From NCBI RefSeq assembly GCF_000430545.1, contig NZ_KE387163.1, forward strand, positions 464,439 to 528,438: 64,000 bases of DNA. The letters run 5' to 3'. The number at the start of each line of letters is the position of its first letter. Position 1 is the stretch's first letter. This stretch comes from Tenacibaculum ovolyticum DSM 18103. GTDB lineage: Bacteria; Bacteroidota; Bacteroidia; Flavobacteriales; Flavobacteriaceae. Under the pieces are notes generated by a model that had not been told where the DNA came from, ran no database searches, and was given only the letters and a program-made list of their open reading frames with translations. The translations under genes were made by a program, and so were the position numbers. Below are positions 19,792 to 27,495 of the stretch, one piece after another.

Positions 19792-21234
19792 TTAATAATA
19801 AGTATAACGACGTACTTTAGCAATATGTTTTGCTAAACGCATAACTTGATGAGAATATCCATATTCATTATCATACCAAACATACACTACAATAGTATCT
19901 CCATCTGCAATAGTTGCTTTACTATCAAAAATTGATGGAGCTGTTGTACCTACAATATCAGAAGATACTAATTCATTATTTACTGAATATTGAATTTGCT
20001 CTACTAAATCACCTTCTAAAGCATATTGCTTCATTATAGCGTTTACTGCTTCTACGGTAGTAGTAGAATTTAACTGTAAATTTAAAATAGCTAATGATCC
20101 ATTTGGTACTGGTACTCTAATAGCATTAGATGTTAATTTACCTTCTAAAGCTGGCAATGCTTTTGCAACTGCTTTACCTGCTCCTGTTTCGGTAATTACC
20201 ATATTTAAAGCTGCTGCTCTACCTCTACGATACTTTTTATGCATGTTATCTACTAAATTTTGATCATTAGTATATGCATGAATAGTTTCTAAGTGTCCTT
20301 TTTTTATACCGAAATTGTCTTCTAATACTTTTAACACCGGTGTAATTGCATTCGTTGTACATGAAGCTGCAGAAAATACATCTATATTATCAGGGTTATT
20401 TTCTGAATGATTTACTCCGTGTACAATATTTGGCACTCCTGATCCTGGGGCAGTTAATAAAACTTTGCTTGCTCCCTTTGGCACTAAATGACGACTTAAT
20501 GCTTCTTTATCTTTAAAAGCACCTGTGTTATCAATAATTAACGCATCATTAATTCCGTAAGCAGTATAATCAATATCTTCTGGTTTTCCAGCAGAAATAA
20601 TATATACTGTAGTTCCATTTATAATTAATGCATTGTTATCAGCATCCACCTGAACAGTTCCTAAAAAGTCACCATGAACAGAATCAATACTTAATAATGA
20701 TGCTCTTTTTTCTAATACTGCTTCATTAATTTCTCCACGAGTAACTACAGCTCTTAATCTTAATTGAGAACCTTTACCCATTTTACTCATTAACTCACGT
20801 GCTAATAAACGACCTATACGACCAAAACCATATAAAACAACATCTTTTGGCTGAATACCTTCTGCTTGAGTAGCGTCTTTTAATTGATTCTTTACAAAAG
20901 TCAATTTATCTACAGTAACATCATCTTGTAATTGATATTCGTATGCTAATTTACCTATATCTAATTTTGATGCAGGTAAATCAATTGATTGTATTGCCTT
21001 TGCTATTTCTAAAGCATCGTTAATTAAGATTGGCTTAGCGACAAATTCTTTCGAATAATCAATTAAATTTAAAACCTCACTAGCTCTTTTGTCGACTAAT
21101 TGATTTCTAAATAAAACTAACTCTATTGATTTATCGTACCATAAATCATTAACGATATTAATAAATTCAACCGTAGCTCTTCGAACTTGGGCTTGGCTTA
21201 CTACTTCTTTTTCGTAATTTGTTATTGTTGACAT
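19792..21234 (-). CDS. gap: Glyceraldehyde-3-phosphate dehydrogenase, long form
   Basis: Interconverts glyceraldehyde 3-phosphate and 1,3-bisphosphoglycerate. The 480-residue protein is about 145 longer than the classic enzyme, with a helical N-terminal extension (1-130) before the Rossmann motif YGFGRIGR (135-142). The catalytic Cys is C292 in SAASCTTNAITPV, with the usual HAYTNDQNLVD and RRGRAAALNM further on. At the end of the second Rossmann strand the usual Asp that binds NAD ribose is absent (AVVTRGEI), which suggests use of NADP(H); this is an inference. A TATTTTTG promoter box lies at 21270-21277. Confidence 0.93.
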   Translation of the reverse strand: MSTITNYEKEVVSQAQVRRATVEFINIVNDLWYDKSIELVLFRNQLVDKRASEVLNLIDYSKEFVAKPILINDALEIAKAIQSIDLPASKLDIGKLAYEYQLQDDVTVDKLTFVKNQLKDATQAEGIQPKDVVLYGFGRIGRLLARELMSKMGKGSQLRLRAVVTRGEINEAVLEKRASLLSIDSVHGDFLGTVQVDADNNALIINGTTVYIISAGKPEDIDYTAYGINDALIIDNTGAFKDKEALSRHLVPKGASKVLLTAPGSGVPNIVHGVNHSENNPDNIDVFSAASCTTNAITPVLKVLEDNFGIKKGHLETIHAYTNDQNLVDNMHKKYRRGRAAALNMVITETGAGKAVAKALPALEGKLTSNAIRVPVPNGSLAILNLQLNSTTTVEAVNAIMKQYALEGDLVEQIQYSVNNELVSSDIVGTTAPSIFDSKATIADGDTIVVYVWYDNEYGYSHQVMRLAKHIAKVRRYTYY

Positions 21235-21269
21235 AGTTGTGTGTTAACTAAATTTTAAAAAATTTGCTG

Positions 21270-21277
21270 CAAAAATA
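21270..21277 (-). promoter_or_regulatory. -7 promoter box for gap
   Basis: TATTTTTG on the minus strand, 36 bases upstream of the ATG. It gives a leader of about 30 bases. Confidence 0.55.
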
Positions 21278-21315
21278 AGTATTTCAAACGGTTTCGTAAA
21301 TGTTTTTACCAAAGA

Positions 21316-21349
21316 AAAAACTCGTTAAATTAATTTTTAACGAGTTTTT
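21316..21349 (-). terminator. Intrinsic terminator after degP-like gene
   Basis: A 14-bp perfect stem AAAAACTCGTTAAA / TTTAACGAGTTTTT with a 6-base loop, T-rich on the minus strand, 74 bases past the protease stop and upstream of the gap promoter. Confidence 0.75.
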
Positions 21350-21422
21350 AATACTTAATAGTAAACCACCTTTATAACATTAATCATTCTATAAATTAAA
21401 ATAGCAATAAAGAAATTTAATA

Positions 21423-22802
21423 TTAAAACCTAAATCTTTCAATTTGACCTGAAGGACTTATCATTTCTAAAAGAAGTCTTCTATTAGAACCTTTATCTAA
21501 TAATTCAACAGCATTTAAAGGCGAACTTATATTTTCACCATTTACTTTAGTTAAAATATAGCCTTTACCAACTTCAAACTCTTTAAAGGCTCTGTTTTCA
21601 GTTCTTTTAATCTTTGCTCCTCCTTTTATATTGAATCTTTTTTTGTCTTCAGAATTTATATTCTCAAACTCAGTTTGTAGCACGTTACTTATTGGTAATT
21701 TAATTACCTTAGTAAGCTTAACAACCTTTGTTAAAACTTCTCCATCTCTATCAATGTTTACATTTACAGATTCCCCAGGGCGTTTGGCTGTTAACTGCCC
21801 TTTTAAATCAGAATACTTCGTAATTTTAACATCATTTAATTTAATAATAACATCACCTTGTTGTAATCCTGCTTTTTTTGCACCACTGTCTTCAAAAACT
21901 TCTGCTATTTTTACACCTTGTAGTTCTTCTGTATTTTTAAAGTCTGGTTTAAATCCTATTAAAGCTTGTTGTACCGAACCATATTCTAACAAATCATCTA
22001 CTACCTTTTTAGCTATATTAGATGGTACTGCAAATGAATACCCTATAAAAGAACCTGTTTTTGATGAAATAGCCGTGTTAATACCTATTAATTCACCTCT
22101 GGTATTTACTAAAGCTCCACCACTATTACCAGGATTAACTGCGGCATCTGTTTGAATAAATGCTTCTATATTCCTATTACCATCTAAATCTCTACCTTTT
22201 GCACTTACAATACCAGCAGTAACAGTAGATGTTAAATTATAAGGATTTCCTACCGCTAAAACCCATTCTCCTATTTTCGCATTATCAGAATTCCCAAACG
22301 GCAAATTCGGTAAATCTTCATCTGTTTCAACTTTTAATAAAGCAATATCGTTATCTTTATCAGCACCTACTAAAACAGCTTTTAATTTCTTCCTATTATT
22401 TAACGTAATTTCAATTTCACTCGCCCCATCTATTACATGATTATTTGTTACAATGTAACCATCTGGTGAAATTATAACTCCACTCCCTGTTCCTACCTGC
22501 TCGTATTTTCTTGTTTCATTTCTTCCAAAAAGTCGTGCATACGGATTTTGTTGTGTTCTTACAGCAGTATTTTTGACATGTACTACTGCATGTACAGTTT
22601 TATCTGCTGCTTCTGTAAAATCAGTTGGCGTAGATGATGAATTTATAACTGTTGGTGTGTAATTTGCTTTTACTGTTTGTAGTGTTGGCTCTATATTTCT
22701 CTCTACAATTACTTGAGGGCTCTCTATCATTGCTTTATATCCTGCAAGTGATATCACTCCTCCTAAAAACGCTATTCCTAATGTTCCTAATATTTTTTTC
22801 AT
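21423..22802 (-). CDS. DegP/HtrA-type periplasmic serine protease
   Basis: Degrades or refolds misfolded envelope proteins. The 459-residue protein has an N-terminal membrane anchor or signal (4-22). The trypsin-like domain carries the full triad H122 (TNNHVID), D152 (DNDIALLKV) and S227 (GNSGGAL). A PDZ domain follows at about 265-355 (GVKIAEVFEDSGAKKAGLQQGDVIIKL type), with a second weaker PDZ-like segment at 400-455 (GYILTKVNGENISSP). The promoter is a good one: TATCTTTG at 22826-22833 with TTTG 18 bases further upstream. It is divergent from dapF. Confidence 0.94.
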   Translation of the reverse strand: MKKILGTLGIAFLGGVISLAGYKAMIESPQVIVERNIEPTLQTVKANYTPTVINSSSTPTDFTEAADKTVHAVVHVKNTAVRTQQNPYARLFGRNETRKYEQVGTGSGVIISPDGYIVTNNHVIDGASEIEITLNNRKKLKAVLVGADKDNDIALLKVETDEDLPNLPFGNSDNAKIGEWVLAVGNPYNLTSTVTAGIVSAKGRDLDGNRNIEAFIQTDAAVNPGNSGGALVNTRGELIGINTAISSKTGSFIGYSFAVPSNIAKKVVDDLLEYGSVQQALIGFKPDFKNTEELQGVKIAEVFEDSGAKKAGLQQGDVIIKLNDVKITKYSDLKGQLTAKRPGESVNVNIDRDGEVLTKVVKLTKVIKLPISNVLQTEFENINSEDKKRFNIKGGAKIKRTENRAFKEFEVGKGYILTKVNGENISSPLNAVELLDKGSNRRLLLEMISPSGQIERFRF

Positions 22803-22825
22803 ATTCTTACAAAATTTAATATAAT

Positions 22826-22855
22826 CAAAGATAACATTTTAACATTCTAAACAAA
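22826..22855 (-). promoter_or_regulatory. Housekeeping promoter of degP-like gene
   Basis: On the minus strand, TTTG (22855-22852), an 18-base spacer and TATCTTTG (22833-22826). This is close to the Bacteroidota consensus TTTG-N19-TAnnTTTG. The leader is about 18 bases. Confidence 0.7.
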
Positions 22856-22921
22856 TCTGTTTAACTTTGTTTAACTGATTTTAACCCCTTTTTAACACTC
22901 TTTATTACTCAATAAAATATG

Positions 22922-22929
22922 TATATTTG
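22922..22929 (+). promoter_or_regulatory. -7 promoter box of dapF, adjacent to start codon
   Basis: TATATTTG ends seven bases before the dapF ATG (22936). Transcription should begin at or within a base or two of the ATG, giving a leaderless message. The TTG inside this box is in frame with dapF but is a promoter base, not a start codon. Confidence 0.65.
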
Positions 22930-22935
22930 CTTTAT

Positions 22936-23709
22936 ATGAGTACAACTTTTTATAAATATCAAGGAACTGGAAACGATTTTATTATTATTGATAATCGTGA
23001 AAAAACCTTTCCAAAAAACAACATTCCTTTAATTACTGAATTATGTGATAGGCATTTTGGTATTGGAGCTGACGGTTTAATTCTTTTAGAAAGTGATGTT
23101 AGTACTGATTTTAAAATGATTTATTTTAATGCTGACGGCACACAAGCAATGTGTGGCAATGGTGCCAGATGTGCTGTAGCTTTTGCAAAAAAACTACATA
23201 TAATTGATTCTGAAACAACGTTTACAGCTATTGATGGTGCACATTATGCAGAAATTACAAATGATCTTGTTTCGCTACACATGATTGATGTTAATGAACT
23301 TATATTAAATAACGGATATACTTTTGCTAATACAGGCACACAACATCATGTTGAAGTTGTAGATAGTTTAGATAATTACCCTGTTTTTGAAAAAGGGAAA
23401 GATATTCGATATAATATTTACGGTGAAAAAGGTAGTAATGTAAATTTTGTTGAGCAACTAAACTCAAATACTTTTAGAGTTAGAACCTACGAAAAAGGAG
23501 TAGAAAATGAAACTTTAGCTTGTGGTACTGGAGTTACTGCAGTTGCTATTGCTATGTATGCTACAAAAAAGACGACAGATACATCAATTAGCTTACCTGT
23601 AGAAGGAGGTTTATTAGAAGTTAGTTTTAATGAAAAAGATGGAAATTATACCAATATTTTCTTAAAAGGACCAGCAGTTTGTGTGTTTAAAGGAACTATA
23701 GATTTATAA
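22936..23709 (+). CDS. dapF: Diaminopimelate epimerase (DapF)
   Basis: Converts LL- to meso-diaminopimelate for lysine and peptidoglycan. The 257-residue protein has the two-lobed fold with both catalytic cysteines: MCGNGARC in the first lobe and ACGTGVTAV in the second. It begins with FYKYQGTGNDFIIIDN, the family start. I place the start at ATG 22936; an in-frame TTG at 22927 lies in the -7 promoter box. First gene of a coupled trio with a GNAT acetyltransferase (TAATG overlap) and mltG, all linked to the cell wall. Confidence 0.96.
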   Translation: MSTTFYKYQGTGNDFIIIDNREKTFPKNNIPLITELCDRHFGIGADGLILLESDVSTDFKMIYFNADGTQAMCGNGARCAVAFAKKLHIIDSETTFTAIDGAHYAEITNDLVSLHMIDVNELILNNGYTFANTGTQHHVEVVDSLDNYPVFEKGKDIRYNIYGEKGSNVNFVEQLNSNTFRVRTYEKGVENETLACGTGVTAVAIAMYATKKTTDTSISLPVEGGLLEVSFNEKDGNYTNIFLKGPAVCVFKGTIDL

Positions 23710-24233
23710 TGAATACTTTAAAAGGAACATCTATAAATTTAAGAGCTCTTGAACCAGAAGATTTAAAGTTTCTATTTCAAATAGAAAACAATGAATCTTT
23801 TTGGGAAGTTAGCCATACGCAAACCCCTTTTTCTAAATTTATTTTAAAACAATATTTAGAAAATGCACATTTAGATATTTACGAGGCTAAACAATTACGA
23901 TTAGCGATAAAAGATAGTCTGTCTTCAAATACTATTGGCATGATTGATCTTTTTGATTTTAATCCACAGCATAAAAGAGCTGGTATCGGAATTTTAATTC
24001 ATCCAGATTATCAACAAAAAGGATTTGCTTCTGAAGCCTTACAACTCTTAATTAATTACAGCTTTACACACCTACAACTACATCAGTTATACGCAAATAT
24101 AACTGACGACAATACGAATAGCATCCGTCTTTTTACAAAGCATAAATTTAAAGAAATAGGCATTAAAAAAGATTGGATTTTAACTAACAGAATTTATAAA
24201 AACGAAATTTTATTTCAACTAATCAATGAATAA
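23709..24233 (+). CDS. GNAT N-acetyltransferase (RimJ/RimL-like)
   Basis: A 174-residue acetyl-CoA-dependent acetyltransferase of the Acetyltransf_3 type: opening INLRALEPEDLKFLFQIEN, the acetyl-CoA loop in the KRAGIGILIHPDYQQKGFASEAL segment, and NSIRLFTKHKFKEIG near the end. The acceptor is unknown; RimJ/RimL relatives modify protein N-termini or small amines. It is wedged between dapF and mltG with overlaps of 1 and 8 bases, so it is translated with them. That placement hints at, but does not prove, a role near the cell envelope. Confidence 0.85.
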   Translation: MNTLKGTSINLRALEPEDLKFLFQIENNESFWEVSHTQTPFSKFILKQYLENAHLDIYEAKQLRLAIKDSLSSNTIGMIDLFDFNPQHKRAGIGILIHPDYQQKGFASEALQLLINYSFTHLQLHQLYANITDDNTNSIRLFTKHKFKEIGIKKDWILTNRIYKNEILFQLINE

Positions 24234-25254
24234 AAAAATAATATACGGCATTGTTGCCATAGTAGTTTTAATTGGAGGAATTATTGGTTTTAATTTTTAT
24301 CAAAAGATTTTTAGTAAAGCTGTCACTAAAAATGGTGCTATCTACATAAAATCTAACGATACATTTGATAATTTAAAAACACAACTTTCTAATTATATTG
24401 ATAGCCCTGAAAATTTTATTTGGGTAGCTGAAAAGAAAAAATTTACAAAACCGAAAGGAGGTAAATATCTACTTAAAAAAGACATGAGTTTAAACGATGT
24501 CGTAAATTTACTTAGAAGTGGGAATCAAACACCTATAAAATTATCTTTTAATAATCAAGACTCTCTAGAGAAATTAGCAGGAAGAATTTCACAACAAATT
24601 GAAACTGATTCAATTTCTTTATTAAAAGTAATGTCAGATAAATCTTTTCTTGCAAAAAACAATTTTAATGAAAAAACTGCTTTAGGAATGTATATTCCGA
24701 ATAGTTATGAATTTTATTGGAATACTTCTGCTGAAAAATTCCGTAATAAGATATTACGTGAATACAACCGCTTTTGGAATACAGCTAGATTAGAAAAAGC
24801 TAAGAAGCTAAATTTATCTAAAAAAGAAGTTATTACATTAGCTTCTATAGTTCAAAAAGAAACAGCTCAAAAAAGTGAGCGACCAATTGTAGCTGGGCTA
24901 TACTTAAACAGATTAAGAGATAACTGGCCACTACAAGCTGACCCAACTGTTATTTATGCTATTAAAGAGCTTAAAGGACAAGATTTTGTTGTTAAACGTG
25001 TTTTAAATAAAGACCTTAAAATTCAATCTCTTTACAATACTTACCAAAACACAGGCTTACCACCATCATTAATATCAATGCCTGATGTTTCATCTATAGA
25101 TGCTGTTTTAAATTATAAAAAACACAATTATTACTATATGTGTGCTAGCGTTGAAAAAATTGGATTTCATGATTTTGCAAATTCTTTAGCACAACACAAT
25201 AGAAATGCTGCTAAATACCAAAGATGGATTACAGAACGCGGTATAAATAGATAA
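24226..25254 (+). CDS. mltG: Endolytic murein transglycosylase MltG
   Basis: Cuts nascent peptidoglycan strands inside the chain and is thought to end glycan elongation. The 342-residue protein has one N-terminal membrane helix (5-24), a LysM-like region, and the YceG catalytic domain with the active Glu in LASIVQKETAQ, followed by PIVAGLYLNRL, LQADPTVIYA and the GLPPSLISMP motif. The length is typical. The ATG overlaps the GNAT stop by 8 bases. Confidence 0.94.
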   Translation: MNKKIIYGIVAIVVLIGGIIGFNFYQKIFSKAVTKNGAIYIKSNDTFDNLKTQLSNYIDSPENFIWVAEKKKFTKPKGGKYLLKKDMSLNDVVNLLRSGNQTPIKLSFNNQDSLEKLAGRISQQIETDSISLLKVMSDKSFLAKNNFNEKTALGMYIPNSYEFYWNTSAEKFRNKILREYNRFWNTARLEKAKKLNLSKKEVITLASIVQKETAQKSERPIVAGLYLNRLRDNWPLQADPTVIYAIKELKGQDFVVKRVLNKDLKIQSLYNTYQNTGLPPSLISMPDVSSIDAVLNYKKHNYYYMCASVEKIGFHDFANSLAQHNRNAAKYQRWITERGINR

Positions 25255-25662
25255 TTTATTGTTTAAAATTAATACTCATATGGTTTACCTCTTTTTATTA
25301 TTTTTAATAGTATAAAACGTAATCAATATTATTTAAATCTTAAGCATCATTAATTAACTTACATAATAAGTTAGCTAATGATGCTTTTTAGTTAAAAAAG
25401 CATCATTAAAATAAGATTAGTTATCCAATTATCTTTAAACACCTATAAAACAGAACTTAATAAGATTAATTACCCTTCTTAAATAAATATTAACAAATAT
25501 TTAATTCACATAAAAAAAACTAAAAAAAAATCAAATAAATAAAACAAACACCAATAAAATAAATTAATAACAATCAAATTAAGAAATAACAACAATATCA
25601 ACAATTACATCAAATCAATACAATACTAGCTATTCGTATTTTAATATATAATTGTCTTATAT
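25255..25662. other. Spacer with stacked hairpins and a G-depleted tract
   Basis: A 408-base spacer after mltG. It holds a terminator-like hairpin (25342-25388) and a third matching arm (25394-25408) that competes for pairing. From 25465 to 25628 there is a stretch with only one G on the plus strand. The TATATTTG box of the next gene closes it. No convincing open frame is present. Confidence 0.6.
25342..25408 (+). terminator. mltG terminator with alternative pairing
   Basis: AAGCATCATTAATTAACTTA (25342-25361) pairs with the segment ending TAATGATGCTT (to about 25386), with two mismatched positions, and is followed by a short T run. A second hairpin GATGCTTTTT / AAAAAAGCATC (25380-25404) reuses the right arm. 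Only one of the two can form at a time. Confidence 0.6.
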
Positions 25663-25665
25663 TTG
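25658..25665 (+). promoter_or_regulatory. -7 promoter box of lysozyme-like gene
   Basis: TATATTTG followed by CACCCGC, a context often seen at strong flavobacterial promoters. It overlaps the only standard start codon (TTG 25663) available to the downstream gene. Confidence 0.6.
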
Positions 25666-25689
25666 CACCCGCAAAACAGAAAGCAACTA

Positions 25690-26274
25690 ATTATCAAGTA
25701 TTTAAGTTTTATATTAATCGGATTTATAACACTTACTAGCTTTAAAACGCTAAGTGTTAAAACAGATAAAAATATCACTACACCAACAGCATATTTTGCT
25801 AAAAACGTTAACATTCCTTTTTTACTAAAAGATTTTGTAGGATTTAAAGAAGCTTTAGCTTTTAAAGAATCTCAAGGTAAATACCGCGTAGTAAATAAAC
25901 TAGGCTATTTAGGTAAATACCAATTTGGAAAAGAAACTTTAAAAAGATTTAGAATTTACAACACTACTTATTTCCTTAAAACTCCAGAACTACAAGAAAA
26001 GGCTTTCATAGCTTATTGTAAAGTAAATAAATGGATTTTAAGAAAAGATATAAAACGAAGCGTAGGAAAAACCATTAATGGTACTAAAATTACTGAATCT
26101 GGTATTTTAGCTGCAGCTCATTTAAGTGGTGCCGGAAATGTTAAGAAATATTTACGATCAAACGGAACTTTAAAATTTAATGATGCTTTTGGTACTTCTA
26201 TAAAATCTTATATGAAAAAATTTGCAGGTTATGACGTATCTAATATAAGCGGTAATAAAAGTCCTCAAATTTAA
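25690..26274 (+). CDS. Membrane-anchored lysozyme-like (transglycosylase-fold) protein without a standard start codon
   Basis: The open frame encodes an N-terminal membrane helix (KYLSFILIGFITLTSF) and a lysozyme-like domain with FKEALAFKESQGKYRVVNKLGYLGKYQFGKETL-type pattern; the Glu of AFKESQGKY sits where transglycosylases have the catalytic Glu. A later AAHLSGAGNVKKYL also fits this fold. The frame has no ATG or GTG before the helix. The only TTG (25663) is inside a -7 promoter box. ATT at 25690 or ATC at 25693 would give a normal short N-terminus and may be the true start. About 194 residues from ATT. It probably acts on periplasmic peptidoglycan. Confidence 0.65.
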   Translation: MIKYLSFILIGFITLTSFKTLSVKTDKNITTPTAYFAKNVNIPFLLKDFVGFKEALAFKESQGKYRVVNKLGYLGKYQFGKETLKRFRIYNTTYFLKTPELQEKAFIAYCKVNKWILRKDIKRSVGKTINGTKITESGILAAAHLSGAGNVKKYLRSNGTLKFNDAFGTSIKSYMKKFAGYDVSNISGNKSPQI

Positions 26275-26300
26275 AATATCAAATTATATTTTAAATAAAA

Positions 26301-26326
26301 AAAGACAGCTTAATTAAGCTGTCTTT
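26301..26326. terminator. Bidirectional terminator
   Basis: A 26-base perfect palindrome (arm AAAGACAGCTTAA) flanked by A and T runs, between the convergent lysozyme-like and methyltransferase genes. The T run reaches the stop codon of the minus-strand gene. Confidence 0.85.
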
Positions 26327-26329
26327 TTT

Positions 26330-27037
26330 TTATGATTTATGTAGTATAAAAATAGTTGGACGTTTATGTAAATCTGTTTTTATATTTTTCCATTCCTTTA
26401 TGGTAAATGTTTTTATATATTCAGACGGAAGTGTTATATCACAAGCTACACAAACTCTCGTATCTGGAGATAAAGTAGCACGTAAATCATCTAGCATTTT
26501 CTCGTTTCGATACGGTGTCTCTATAAATATTTGAGATTGATTTTTATCTCTCGAAATTTTTTCTAATTCTTTAATTGCTCTTTTCCTATCAGATTTATCA
26601 ATAGGTAGATACCCATTAAAAGCAAAATTTTGACCATTCATACCTGATCCCATCATTGCCATTAAAATTGAAGATGGCCCTACTAAAGGTACAACTTGAA
26701 TTCCTTTTTCATGTGCCAACTTTACAATACTCGCCCCAGGATCTGCAACCGCAGGAACACCTGCTTCTGACAACAAACCAATTGAAACTCCTTTATCGCA
26801 TGTATCTAAGTAATTTTGAATTTCAATATCATTAGAATACTTATCTAACAACAATAATTCTAAAGATGGTTGTGCTTTATTAGGTGTAATTCTTTTTATA
26901 AATCTTCTTGCTGATTTCTCATTTTCTACAATAAAAAAATCAAGATGCTCAATTACTTTTTTAACAGATATAGGCATTACCTCTAAAGGTTCAGTATCCC
27001 CTAATGTTGTTGGTATTAAGTATAATTTACCTTTCAT
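26330..27037 (-). CDS. Tetrapyrrole-methylase-fold SAM methyltransferase (RsmI-like)
   Basis: A 235-residue protein of the same fold as RsmI and the precorrin methylases: GKLYLIPTTLGD at the start, GLLSEAGVPAVADPGASIVKLAHEKGIQVVPLVGPSSILMAMMGSG pattern in the middle (RsmI-type SAM pocket), and FIETPYRNEKML later. RsmI 2'-O-methylates C1402 of 16S rRNA. This shorter Bacteroidota form is an RsmI-like paralogue whose target is not certain. It starts directly after the phosphatase stop (TAAATG), in a dnaA-phosphatase-methyltransferase unit. Confidence 0.82.
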   Translation of the reverse strand: MKGKLYLIPTTLGDTEPLEVMPISVKKVIEHLDFFIVENEKSARRFIKRITPNKAQPSLELLLLDKYSNDIEIQNYLDTCDKGVSIGLLSEAGVPAVADPGASIVKLAHEKGIQVVPLVGPSSILMAMMGSGMNGQNFAFNGYLPIDKSDRKRAIKELEKISRDKNQSQIFIETPYRNEKMLDDLRATLSPDTRVCVACDITLPSEYIKTFTIKEWKNIKTDLHKRPTIFILHKS

Positions 27038-27493
27038 TTAGTTTTCTAATTTTGATGCTATATTCTCACAAGCTTCATCTAACATTTTATATACATTCTC
27101 AAAACCTTGATCACCTCCATAATATGGATCTGGTACATTTCTATCTTCAGATGGATATAGTTCATTTAAAATAAGCTTTACTTTTGGAATATCGTTACTA
27201 TCATCTATCATTGAAATGATGTTATCATAATTACTCTCATCCATAGCAAAAATTAAATCGAACTCTTTAAAATCTGATTTCACAAATTTTCTTGAGCGTT
27301 GATTTGTAATATCAACTCCATATTTTCTTGCAACAGCTATCGATCTTTTATCTGGTAACTCACCTACATGATATCCTGCAGTACCTGCAGAATCAATTTC
27401 AAAAAAATCAGCAGATAATTTAGACTGTAAAATACCTTCAGCTAATGGTGAACGACAAATATTCCCCAAACAAACCATTAGTATTTTTTTCAT
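27038..27493 (-). CDS. Low molecular weight protein-tyrosine phosphatase
   Basis: A 151-residue phosphatase with the P-loop C8-LGNIC-R14-SP (CLGNICRSP) at the N-terminus and the general-acid Asp in VPDPYYGG near residue 120. The length is typical. Bacterial members dephosphorylate tyrosine kinases of polysaccharide export or other proteins; no kinase gene is nearby. It lies between dnaA (2 bases) and the methyltransferase (0 bases). Confidence 0.93.
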   Translation of the reverse strand: MKKILMVCLGNICRSPLAEGILQSKLSADFFEIDSAGTAGYHVGELPDKRSIAVARKYGVDITNQRSRKFVKSDFKEFDLIFAMDESNYDNIISMIDDSNDIPKVKLILNELYPSEDRNVPDPYYGGDQGFENVYKMLDEACENIASKLEN

Positions 27494-27495
27494 AA

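Noticed and set aside
22927..22935. TTG start nine bases upstream of the dapF ATG
   Set aside because: The TTG is part of the -7 promoter box TATATTTG, upstream of the expected transcription start.
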